Assembly: GCA_025458545.1 (NCBI GenBank)
Contig: JALOSH010000288.1
Location: forward strand, 1 to 5,765
Length of the DNA: 5,765 nucleotides
Origin: Hydrogenophaga sp.
Lineage (GTDB): Bacteria > Pseudomonadota > Gammaproteobacteria > Burkholderiales > Burkholderiaceae
Direction: 5' to 3'
Below are positions 1-5,765 of the stretch, piece by piece. Under the pieces are notes generated by a model. It was not told the DNA's origin and searched no databases. It worked only from the letters and a program-made list of their open reading frames with translations. Position 1 is the first letter of the stretch. Every line of letters begins with the position of its first letter. The translations under genes were made by a program, and so were the position numbers.

Positions 1-173
1 TGCAGGCCGATGATGGCGCTGATGGCGATGACCACAAACGCGCTGATGGACGAGATCAGGATGGTGCGCTTGCGCTGCGCCGAGCTGAAGCCCTGTGTGT
101 AGTGGATGAAAAACGGAACGATGGCCAGCGGGTTGACGATGGCCAGCAGGGTGATGAGGGGCTTGAAATCCAT
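1..173 (-). CDS. MarC family integral membrane protein (partial, N-terminal 57 residues)
   Basis: The minus strand from the ATG at 173 to the window edge encodes the start of a membrane protein beginning MDFKPLITLLAIVNPLAIVP. A first hydrophobic segment covers about residues 6-24 and contains the N-P-L-A-I-V-P-F-F stretch typical of the MarC/UPF0056 family. A short polar loop rich in Q, R and K follows (about 26-37), then a second hydrophobic segment (about 38-57). MarC proteins are inner-membrane proteins with about six helices and about 200 residues. Their function is unsettled: the old link to multiple antibiotic resistance is not well supported. The start lies 50 nt downstream of the MaoC gene on the same strand, so it is probably the third gene of that transcript. 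No good Shine-Dalgarno is visible before the ATG. The rest of the gene lies outside the window. The family call rests on one conserved segment and the topology. Confidence 0.8.
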   Translation of the reverse strand, partial: MDFKPLITLLAIVNPLAIVPFFIHYTQGFSSAQRKRTILISSISAFVVIAISAIIGL

Positions 174-223
174 GGCGGGGATTGTGGGGCAGGAACCGCG
201 CACCCGCGCTGCATCAGCGGATT

Positions 224-709
224 TCAGGAGGCAGGGTTTCGTCTTCTGAACATGCCGTAGCCCTCCATGTGCAGCACCTTGTCGCCATGCTGGTTGAACA
301 TTTCCCAGATGGTGCGCACCAGGCCCACGTCGGGCCGCTTGGTCATCGCGCGCTTTTCGGTGATGGTGTGCTGCAGGCGCAGCACGTCGCCGGGGTAGAC
401 CGGCTTGGTCCACTTCAGGCTTTCCAGCCCGGGCGATCCGAGGCTGGAGGTTTCGTGCAGAAAGTTGGTGACCATGAGCCGCATGGCCATGGCGCAGGTG
501 TGCCAGCCGCTGGCGCTCAAGGCGCCGAACACCGAGGCTTTGCCAGCTTCTTCGCTCAGGTGAAAAGGCTGGGGATCGAACTGGCTGGCGAAGGCGATGA
601 TCTCTTCGCGCGTGGGCGAGATACTGCCCAGGTCGCGCACCTGGCCGATGTCCATGTCTTCCCACCAGATCTTGATGTGCGGGCTTTGCTCGGGCGTTGT
701 TGCGGTCAT
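224..709 (-). CDS. MaoC family dehydratase (hot-dog fold enoyl-CoA hydratase-like)
   Basis: This is a complete 161-residue protein. The family typically hydrates 2-enoyl-CoA to (R)-3-hydroxyacyl-CoA or dehydrates the reverse way, in the cytoplasm. Residues 40-70 carry the hydratase-2 signature in the form FASQFDPQPFH followed by FGALSASGWH. Asp45 and His50 fit the usual catalytic Asp/His pair, and G68-W69-H70 replaces the common A-H-G. The length suits a single hot-dog domain. The start is supported by an AAGGAAAG ribosome binding site (AGGA at 715-718, 5 nt from the ATG). The stop of the SDR gene lies only 12 nt upstream, so the two genes are almost certainly cotranscribed. The actual substrate is unknown: fatty acyl-CoA, a mesaconyl/methylmalyl-type CoA ester or a degradation intermediate are all possible. 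The family call is firm; the exact reaction is inferred. Confidence 0.88.
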   Translation of the reverse strand: MTATTPEQSPHIKIWWEDMDIGQVRDLGSISPTREEIIAFASQFDPQPFHLSEEAGKASVFGALSASGWHTCAMAMRLMVTNFLHETSSLGSPGLESLKWTKPVYPGDVLRLQHTITEKRAMTKRPDVGLVRTIWEMFNQHGDKVLHMEGYGMFRRRNPAS

Positions 710-714
710 GTCTT

Positions 715-718
715 TCCT
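715..718 (-). promoter_or_regulatory. Ribosome binding site of the MaoC gene
   Basis: Read on the minus strand, the 12-nt gap between the SDR stop and the MaoC start contains AAGGAAAG, with the AGGA core 5 nt before the ATG at 709. It fixes the MaoC start. The site sits directly after the SDR stop codon, which supports translation from a shared transcript. Confidence 0.65.
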
Positions 719-721
719 TGT

Positions 722-1480
722 TCAACGGCCGCCGGAAACGTCCAGCAGGCTCATGGTGGTGTAGCTCGCGGCAGGGGACAGCAGCCAGACGATGGCCTGC
801 GCCACCTCGTCGGCGGTGCCGCCGCGCTGCATGGGCACCAGGTGTTTGAGGTCGTTCACGCGGTCGGGCAGCCCGCCCGAGGCGTGGATCTCGGTGTCGA
901 TCAAGCCCGGCCGCACCGCGTTGACGCGCACGCCTTCGGCCGCCACCTCTTTGGCCAGGCCGATGGTGAAGGCGTCGATGGCGCCCTTGGCCGCCGCGTA
1001 GTCCACATACTGGCCGGGCGAGCCCAGGCGAGACGCCGCGCTGGACAGGTTGACGATGGAGCCGCCTTCGCCGCCGTGGCGCGTGCTCATGCGCCGCACC
1101 GCCTCGCGCGCGCAAAGCATCGAGCCGATCACGTTGATGTCGAACATGCGCTTCCAGCGCGCCACACTCATCTCGTCGACGCGCGCGGTCACGTCCACCA
1201 CGCCCGCGTTGTTCACCAGCCCGCTCAGGCGGCCCAGCTTGGCGTCCACCTTCTCGAACATGCGCAGCACCTGCGCTTCGTCGGCCACATCGGCCTGCAC
1301 CGTGATGGCCTGGCCGCCGCTGGCGCGGATGCGCCGTACCACCTCGTCGGCCGCGAGCGAGTTCGCGGTGTAGTTGACCGCCACCGCCCAGCCCTGTTGC
1401 GCGGCCAGCAGGGCCGTGGCCGCGCCGATGCCGCGGCTGCCGCCGGTGACCAGCAACACCCCGCCCGCAACCTTGTCCAT
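722..1480 (-). CDS. SDR family NAD(P)-dependent oxidoreductase, YgfF-like
   Basis: This is a classical short-chain dehydrogenase of 252 residues. The cofactor motif TGGSRGIG is at 12-19, NNAG at 90-93, and the catalytic set is Asn116, Ser147, Tyr161 and Lys165 (Y-A-A-A-K). The stretch [20 protein letters not shown] and the nearby RPG, HASGG and PMQRGG segments resemble E. coli YgfF, an SDR of unknown physiological substrate, as I remember that sequence. The protein should be cytosolic. An in-frame TTG at 1486 would add two residues, but the AGGAGG at 1488-1493 is only 1 nt from it and 7 nt from the ATG at 1480, so I chose the ATG. The gene leads a probable operon with the MaoC gene 12 nt downstream and the MarC gene after that. 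It is divergent from the DLH gene. The substrate is unknown; the MaoC partner hints at an acyl-CoA-like or ketone/alcohol step, which is inference only. Confidence 0.92.
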   Translation of the reverse strand: MDKVAGGVLLVTGGSRGIGAATALLAAQQGWAVAVNYTANSLAADEVVRRIRASGGQAITVQADVADEAQVLRMFEKVDAKLGRLSGLVNNAGVVDVTARVDEMSVARWKRMFDINVIGSMLCAREAVRRMSTRHGGEGGSIVNLSSAASRLGSPGQYVDYAAAKGAIDAFTIGLAKEVAAEGVRVNAVRPGLIDTEIHASGGLPDRVNDLKHLVPMQRGGTADEVAQAIVWLLSPAASYTTMSLLDVSGGR

Positions 1481-1487
1481 GCACAAA

Positions 1488-1493
1488 CCTCCT
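1488..1493 (-). promoter_or_regulatory. Strong Shine-Dalgarno AGGAGG of the SDR gene
   Basis: The plus strand reads CCTCCT here, giving a full AGGAGG on the minus strand. It is 7 nt from the ATG at 1480 and 1 nt from the in-frame TTG at 1486. This spacing decides the start in favour of the ATG. It is the best ribosome binding site in the window and suggests efficient translation of the first gene of the minus-strand cluster. Confidence 0.85.
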
Positions 1494-1504
1494 GCGAAAT
1501 CCGC

Positions 1505-1522
1505 CGTTTGCGGTTACAAACG
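1505..1522. promoter_or_regulatory. Inverted repeat CGTTTG-N6-CAAACG, candidate operator
   Basis: Two perfect 6-bp arms (1505-1510 and 1517-1522) are separated by 6 nt. The repeat lies in the divergent intergenic region, 24 nt upstream of the SDR start codon and 11 nt upstream of its Shine-Dalgarno. The position and the 18-bp span would suit a dimeric repressor such as a TetR or MarR family protein acting on the SDR promoter. No regulator gene is present in the window, and I see no convincing -35/-10 pair on either strand. A 6-bp inverted repeat can occur by chance, so this is only a candidate. Confidence 0.35.
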
Positions 1523-1543
1523 CGTCTGCCAGAACTTACCGCA

Positions 1544-1572
1544 GGTCCACCGTGCGCGTCGCGCACCGGACC
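1544..1572. promoter_or_regulatory. Nested palindrome in the divergent promoter region
   Basis: A perfect 15-bp palindrome occupies 1552-1566, with arms GTGCGCG and CGCGCAC around a single T at 1559. It is flanked by a second inverted pair, GGTCC at 1544-1548 and GGACC at 1568-1572, offset by 3 nt on the left and 1 nt on the right. The whole ends 28 nt before the DLH start codon. It could be an operator for a dimeric regulator or a stable hairpin in the DLH leader RNA. It has no T-run and is not a normal intrinsic terminator. GC-rich DNA raises the chance rate of CG palindromes, but the nested arrangement is longer than expected. Confidence 0.45.
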
Positions 1573-1591
1573 CCTAAACACACAACAGTTC

Positions 1592-1595
1592 GGAG
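1592..1595 (+). promoter_or_regulatory. Ribosome binding site of the DLH gene
   Basis: GGAG lies 5 nt before the ATG at 1601. This supports that start over the far upstream in-frame extension, which would run antisense through the SDR and MaoC genes. Confidence 0.65.
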
Positions 1596-1600
1596 ACAAC

Positions 1601-2287
1601 ATGGGCAGCTTTGTTCAACTCACCGCCGCCGACGGCTTTCAGTTCCCCGCCTACGTGGCCCAGCCACCGGTCCGCTCCAAAGGCGGGCTGGTGGTGCTGC
1701 AGGAAATTTTTGGCGTCAACAGCCACATCCAGGAGGTGGCCGACGGCTACGCCGCCGATGGTTACTTTGTGGTCGCGCCTTCGACCTTCCACCGCGTCAA
1801 GTCCGGCGTGGAACTGGGCTACACCGAGGCCGACATGGGCGCTGGCTTTGCCCTCAAAACGGCGGTCGAAGCGCTGCCCGCGCCCGGCGTGCTGGCCGAC
1901 ATCCAGGCCGCCATCCGCCACGCGGCGCAAGGCGGCAAGGTCGGCATCGTGGGCTATTGCTGGGGCGGTCTGCTCACCTGGCGCAGCGCTGGCGAACTGG
2001 TGGGCCTCTCGGCTGCGGTGCCCTACTACGGCGGTGGCATGACCACGCCGGCCGAGACCGCGCGCCAACCCCAGGTGCCGGTGTTGGCCCACTTCGCCGA
2101 GCAGGACCACTGGATACCAATGGACACCGTGCAGACCTTCCGGCAGGCGCATCCCGGCGTGACGGTGCACACCTACCCGGCGCATCATGGTTTCAACTGC
2201 AACCAGCGCGGCTCCTGGAACGCCGACGCCGCCCAGCTCGCACGCCAGCGCAGCCTGGCTTTCTTCGCCCAGCACCTGGGCGCCTGA
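1601..2287 (+). CDS. Dienelactone hydrolase family protein
   Basis: This is a 228-residue alpha/beta hydrolase of the DLH family, the normal length for a soluble cytosolic member. The catalytic nucleophile is Cys120 in GYCWGG, with Asp169 in EQDHWIP and His196 in AHHGF forming the triad. Glu35 in QEIFGVN matches the family glutamate that pairs with the cysteine in the Pseudomonas enzyme. Classical members open dienelactone to maleylacetate in chlorocatechol breakdown. No other chlorocatechol gene (dioxygenase, cycloisomerase, maleylacetate reductase) is present here, so the substrate is more safely given as an unknown lactone or ester. The ATG has a GGAG site 5 nt upstream. The gene leads a plus-strand cluster: the amidohydrolase starts 2 nt after its stop. 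It is divergent from the SDR gene, and the nested palindrome at 1544-1572 lies in its promoter or leader. Confidence 0.93.
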   Translation: MGSFVQLTAADGFQFPAYVAQPPVRSKGGLVVLQEIFGVNSHIQEVADGYAADGYFVVAPSTFHRVKSGVELGYTEADMGAGFALKTAVEALPAPGVLADIQAAIRHAAQGGKVGIVGYCWGGLLTWRSAGELVGLSAAVPYYGGGMTTPAETARQPQVPVLAHFAEQDHWIPMDTVQTFRQAHPGVTVHTYPAHHGFNCNQRGSWNADAAQLARQRSLAFFAQHLGA

Positions 2288-2289
2288 GC

Positions 2290-3315
2290 ATGGCGCCCGT
2301 GCGGGGGTGGATGGTCTGGCTGGCAGCGGCCTGCGCGGGGGCAGCGCAAGCGCAAACCCCTTACGCCGGCCCGTTGTTCGACGCCCACCTGCACTACAAC
2401 GACGAAGCCTGCGTGCACGCAGCGCCCGAGCCCGCCTGCCCGCACCCCCTGGAGGACGTGCTCGCGCGCATGCAGCGCAACGGCGTGCGCGCCATCGTGG
2501 CCAACTCACGCCCCAACGAGGGCACCCGGGCGCTGGCGCAGGCCCGCGCCCAGGCGCAGGCGGCAGGCGTCACCGTGGTGCCCTTTGTCCGGCTCTACCG
2601 CGACCGGGCCGACTACAGCAGCTGGTTCGGCGACCCCAGCATCGCCGAGCTGGTGCAGACCGAACTGGCGCGCGGCACACCCAGCGGTCCGTACCGGGGG
2701 CTGGGCGAATTCCACCTCTACAACAGCGCCAACGCCAACGGCCCGGTCGCCCGTCAGCTGATGGCCCTGGCCGAAGACAAAGGCCTGGCCATCCTGGCGC
2801 ATGTGGACGACGACGCCATCGACATGCTGTTCGCGCACACACGATCCAAGGGGCAGATCGATCCGCCGCCGGGCCGCGCCAAGGCGGACCATCCCCCTGG
2901 CACGGCACGGACCGTGTCCCTCCCCGGTCCCGGGGCAGCGACCCGCGCAGCGGCGGAGCCTGGGGGTGAAGGCTTTCGGTTGATCTGGGCCCACACCGGC
3001 ATCGGTGGCACACCGGTGGCCCGGGTCGAAGAGCTGATGGCGCGCTACCCCCTGCTCATGGGCGAACTGTCCTACCGCCCCGGCCTCACCTGCGAAGGTG
3101 GCCAGCTGTGTCCCGAATGGCGCGCCCTGCTGCTCAAGTACCCCGACCGCTTCATGATCGGTTCCGACACCTGGGTCAACCAGCGCTGGCTTTACTACGA
3201 CGAGCTCATGCAGAGCTACCGGACTTGGCTGGGTGGATTGCCGAACGACGTGGCACGCCGCATCGCGTGGAACAATGGTGCTCGCCTTTTTGGTCTGAGC
3301 CCTTCCACCCGATGA
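2290..3315 (+). CDS. Exported metal-dependent amidohydrolase (TIM-barrel)
   Basis: This 341-residue protein starts 2 nt after the DLH stop. Residues 1-22 look like a signal peptide: Arg5, a hydrophobic core and A-Q-A before Gln22. A later in-frame ATG at 2311 would lose the positive charge, so I keep the ATG at 2290, although no clear Shine-Dalgarno precedes it. Cys14 makes a lipoprotein possible, but the lipobox is poor. Likely metal ligands are His33 and His35 (DAHLHYND), Glu140 and/or His142 (GLGEFH), His171 (ILAHVDDD), His235 (IWAHTGIG) and Asp293 (IGSDTW), in amidohydrolase-superfamily order. The mature part has four cysteines (41, 50, 268, 274), which could form disulfides in the periplasm. 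Residues about 187-228 form a Pro/Gly/Ala-rich stretch between the His171 and His235 strands, probably translated from an inserted repeat. The substrate is unknown. Its stop overlaps the GST start. Confidence 0.85.
   Translation: MAPVRGWMVWLAAACAGAAQAQTPYAGPLFDAHLHYNDEACVHAAPEPACPHPLEDVLARMQRNGVRAIVANSRPNEGTRALAQARAQAQAAGVTVVPFVRLYRDRADYSSWFGDPSIAELVQTELARGTPSGPYRGLGEFHLYNSANANGPVARQLMALAEDKGLAILAHVDDDAIDMLFAHTRSKGQIDPPPGRAKADHPPGTARTVSLPGPGAATRAAAEPGGEGFRLIWAHTGIGGTPVARVEELMARYPLLMGELSYRPGLTCEGGQLCPEWRALLLKYPDRFMIGSDTWVNQRWLYYDELMQSYRTWLGGLPNDVARRIAWNNGARLFGLSPSTR
2890..2968. repeat. Probable palindromic repeat element inside the amidohydrolase gene
   Basis: The segment is bounded by imperfect inverted ends: CATCCCCCTGGC at 2890-2901 and GCCTGGGGGTG at 2958-2968, whose complement reads CACCCCCAGGC. 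Inside are two further palindromes: CACGG-A-CCGTG at 2906-2916, and CCCCGG-TC-CCGGGG at 2922-2935. The encoded peptide is low-complexity and sits where homologues would be expected to pass directly from one barrel strand to the next. This looks like a REP- or MITE-like mobile repeat that entered without breaking the frame. The inserted stretch may extend to about 2848-2973. The exact borders cannot be set without homologues lacking it. Confidence 0.5.
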
Positions 3316-3962
3316 TCCAGCTGCACCACTACCCCAGCACCGCCAGCATGGTGCCGCACATCTTGCTGGAAGAGCTGGGCGTCCCGTTCGAAATGGTCCT
3401 GGTGGACCGCATGCGGGACCAGCACAAGGCGCCGGACTTTTTGCGCCTGAACCCCAATGGCCTGATCCCGGTGCTGGTCGACGGCGACCTGGTGCTGTAC
3501 GAGGTGGCCGCTATCTGCCTGCACCTGTGCGACACCCATCCGCAGAACGGCCTTGCACCGGCCTTGGGCACCCACGAGCGTGCCCATTTCTACAAATGGA
3601 TGGCGTGGCTGACCAACACCTTGCAGGCCACGCTGATCGTCTATTTCTACCCCTGGCGCTGGGTGGATATGGACAACGCGGCGGGTGCCGAGCAGGTGCG
3701 CCGACAGGCCCAGAGCCGCGTGGTCGAGCTGCTGGCGCTGCTCGACGCCGAACTGGCGCGCCACCGTGGCCCCTGGTTCATGGGCGAGCGTTATAGCGGA
3801 CTCGACCCTTTTGTTTTCACGTTGTGCCGGTGGACGCGCAACTTCAGCGAACAACAGGCTCGCACCCTGCCCCACCTGGGGCCGTATCTGCAGCGCATGC
3901 TGGCCCGCCCGGCGGTGCAGCGGGCCCTGCACAGCGAAGGCGTGGAAACGCCTTACGTCTGA
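3312..3962 (+). CDS. Glutathione S-transferase family protein
   Basis: This is a 216-residue cytosolic GST-like protein. An N-terminal thioredoxin-like domain covers about 1-80, with N47-P-N-G-L-I-P53-V-L holding the cis-proline that contacts glutathione. An all-helical C-terminal domain follows (about 88-210), with D165 near the expected start of its core helix. The usual E-[S/T]-x-A-I glutathione-binding motif reads E64-V65-A-A-I, with Val in place of the hydroxyl residue. Ser or Thr near the N-terminus (Ser9, Thr10, Ser12) could serve catalysis. The frame is open further upstream, but the ATG at 3312 gives the normal GST start and overlaps the amidohydrolase stop as ATGA, which implies translational coupling. 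No separate Shine-Dalgarno is visible. The role may be glutathione conjugation or isomerisation of a product of the neighbouring hydrolases; that is inference. Confidence 0.9.
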   Translation: MIQLHHYPSTASMVPHILLEELGVPFEMVLVDRMRDQHKAPDFLRLNPNGLIPVLVDGDLVLYEVAAICLHLCDTHPQNGLAPALGTHERAHFYKWMAWLTNTLQATLIVYFYPWRWVDMDNAAGAEQVRRQAQSRVVELLALLDAELARHRGPWFMGERYSGLDPFVFTLCRWTRNFSEQQARTLPHLGPYLQRMLARPAVQRALHSEGVETPYV

Positions 3963-3965
3963 GCG

Positions 3966-5087
3966 TCAGCGCGCGCTGCGCGCCAGGTAGCGCTTGCGCC
4001 AGAACAGCACGCCCAGCAGCGCAGCGACCACCACCATGGAGCCCATGGCCCACCAGAAACCCGCGCTGTGGTGCAGCAGCGGGATGAACTCGAAGTTCAT
4101 GCCGAAGATGCCCGCGATCAGGTTCAGCGGCAGGAAGATGGCGGTCAGCGCGGTGAGCGTGCGCATGATGTCGTTGGTGCGGTTGCTCTGGGCCGAAAAG
4201 TGCATCTGCACCGCGGTCTCGGCGTTCTGCTCCAGCCGCCGCACATGGTGGATCACCCGCTCGATGTGCTCCAGCACGTCGCGGCTGCGCACCTTGAGCA
4301 GTTCCAGCCCACGGTGTCCGCCGAAGTGGTCGCCGTGGCCCTCGATCACCTCCCAGCCCGCGAGCGCCTCGATCCAGTCCTGGATCGCCGCGCGCTGGTC
4401 TTCGCAGATTTCATCGAGCTGGTGCAGCGAGATGCGCGCATCCAGCAGCGAGCCCCAGTTGTTGAAGCGGGTGGACGGGTGCAGCAGTTCGGCCTGCCAG
4501 TGGTCCAGCTGGCGGGTGAGCTCGCGCCGCAGCTCCAGGTAGCCGTCCACCATCTGGTTGACGATGCGCAGCATCAGGTCGGCCGGGCCGGTGGGCAGAT
4601 TCACGCCAGCGGCGCGGGCCGCGTTGCTCCCGCCCGCCAGCAAGCGGGTGGCGTACTGTTCCAGCACGGTGCAACCGGCCGGGTGCACCGTGAGCAGCAC
4701 GCGGTCGAACACCGCAAAGCCCACCGGGCTGGTGTCGATGCGGCGCAGCACCGGTGGGCCGCCGCGCCGGGCAGGTCGGCTCAGCGGCTGCCCGGGGTGC
4801 GCCAGATCGGTTTCGCTGTGGCCGGCGGCCAGACGGCGGAACACCAGGATGTCGTACTGCGAGGTGTAGTCGAAGTGCGAAGGCAGCTGGTTGTTGAGCA
4901 GGTCCGAGACGTGCAGGTCGACCAGCGCCGTGCCATCCAGCCGCTGCAGCGCGGCCTGGATGCCGGCCTGCTCCAGTTCGAACTCGCGCCGGCCACACGC
5001 GACCCACACAAACCCGCCAGCGACCGGATCGGATGGCAGTCCGTCCGCCTCTTGGACCGAACCGGCGCGGATGTGAAAGACACGCAT
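3966..5087 (-). CDS. ZntB/CorA family divalent cation transporter
   Basis: This 373-residue inner-membrane protein has the CorA/ZntB layout. A long cytosolic N-terminal domain covers about 1-300, with a helical, charged region from about 175. Two transmembrane helices sit at the end (about 311-328 and 343-363), followed by a basic tail. The signature G329-M330-N331 follows the first helix and forms the selectivity loop of the pentameric channel. The segment DTSPVGFAVFDRVLLTVHPAG is typical of ZntB-like members. A His-rich stretch HGDHFGGH at 251-258 might bind metal. The frame is open to 5159, but that would overlap hemB by more than 50 nt, so I start at the ATG at 5087, 14 nt after the hemB stop. 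There is no clear Shine-Dalgarno, which suggests coupling with hemB. Mg, Zn, Co or Ni transport cannot be told apart here. Confidence 0.9.
   Translation of the reverse strand: MRVFHIRAGSVQEADGLPSDPVAGGFVWVACGRREFELEQAGIQAALQRLDGTALVDLHVSDLLNNQLPSHFDYTSQYDILVFRRLAAGHSETDLAHPGQPLSRPARRGGPPVLRRIDTSPVGFAVFDRVLLTVHPAGCTVLEQYATRLLAGGSNAARAAGVNLPTGPADLMLRIVNQMVDGYLELRRELTRQLDHWQAELLHPSTRFNNWGSLLDARISLHQLDEICEDQRAAIQDWIEALAGWEVIEGHGDHFGGHRGLELLKVRSRDVLEHIERVIHHVRRLEQNAETAVQMHFSAQSNRTNDIMRTLTALTAIFLPLNLIAGIFGMNFEFIPLLHHSAGFWWAMGSMVVVAALLGVLFWRKRYLARSAR
3971..3983. other. GC palindrome at the convergent gene junction
   Basis: GCGCGC-T-GCGCGC lies inside the last codons of the transporter gene, 8 nt past the GST stop. 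It could form a short hairpin in either transcript. There is no T-run on either side, so it does not qualify as an intrinsic terminator, and the 3-nt gap between the two stop codons leaves no room for another one. Confidence 0.25.
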
Positions 5088-5101
5088 GCGGTGTGCGCAG
5101 G

Positions 5102-5765
<664 letters not shown>

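Noticed and set aside
206..220. A small hairpin just after the MaoC stop (CGCTG-CAT-CAGCG) as a terminator
   Set aside because: The stem has only 5 bp and no T-run follows. The MarC gene starts 35 nt further on the same strand, so read-through is more likely.
1515..1533. A sigma-54-like element on the minus strand (TGGCAGA followed by TTTGTA)
   Set aside because: The downstream half is out of register by one base and lacks the required GC of the -12 element.
182..1600. A long plus-strand open frame running through the MaoC and SDR genes and into the DLH gene, which would give a 701-residue protein
   Set aside because: Only the part from 1601 matches a known family. The upstream part is antisense to two well-supported genes and has the His/Ala/Gly/Arg-rich make-up of a GC-rich shadow frame.
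1601..2287. A chlorocatechol degradation operon centred on the DLH gene
   Set aside because: No dioxygenase, chloromuconate cycloisomerase, maleylacetate reductase or LysR regulator is present in the window. The DLH family is broad.

Overview
The window looks like ordinary chromosomal DNA from a GC-rich betaproteobacterium, most likely Burkholderiales and plausibly Comamonadaceae (Hydrogenophaga or Acidovorax-like). This rests on the high GC content, the codon usage, and the look of the DLH, GST and ZntB/CorA-type proteins; it is an impression from sequence, not a database result. There are eight genes, two of them cut by the window edges. I see no tRNA, rRNA, CRISPR array, insertion sequence, phage gene or toxin-antitoxin pair.

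Layout. Positions 1-1480 hold a minus-strand cluster read in the order SDR oxidoreductase (YgfF-like), MaoC-family dehydratase, MarC-family membrane protein (cut at the left edge). Positions 1481-1600 are a 120-bp divergent intergenic region with two inverted repeats and a strong Shine-Dalgarno for the SDR gene. Positions 1601-3962 hold a tight plus-strand cluster: dienelactone hydrolase family protein, exported metal-dependent amidohydrolase, GST-like protein. The first two genes are 2 nt apart and the next two overlap in an ATGA. Positions 3966-5765 hold a second minus-strand pair, hemB (cut at the right edge) followed after 14 nt by a ZntB/CorA-type divalent cation transporter. The GST and transporter genes converge with only 3 nt between their stop codons.

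How the genes may work together. The DLH-amidohydrolase-GST cluster suggests a small catabolic or detoxifying set: a periplasmic hydrolase, a cytosolic ester or lactone hydrolase, and a glutathione-linked protein. The substrate cannot be read from sequence. The SDR and MaoC proteins could carry out successive reductase and hydratase steps on acyl-CoA-like or related compounds. HemB (porphobilinogen synthase) next to a divalent cation transporter may be chance or may link metal supply with a metal-dependent haem enzyme.

The least ordinary features are a probable in-frame palindromic repeat inserted in the amidohydrolase (about 2848-2973) and the palindromes in the divergent promoter region. 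I found no strong sign of a new multi-gene system.
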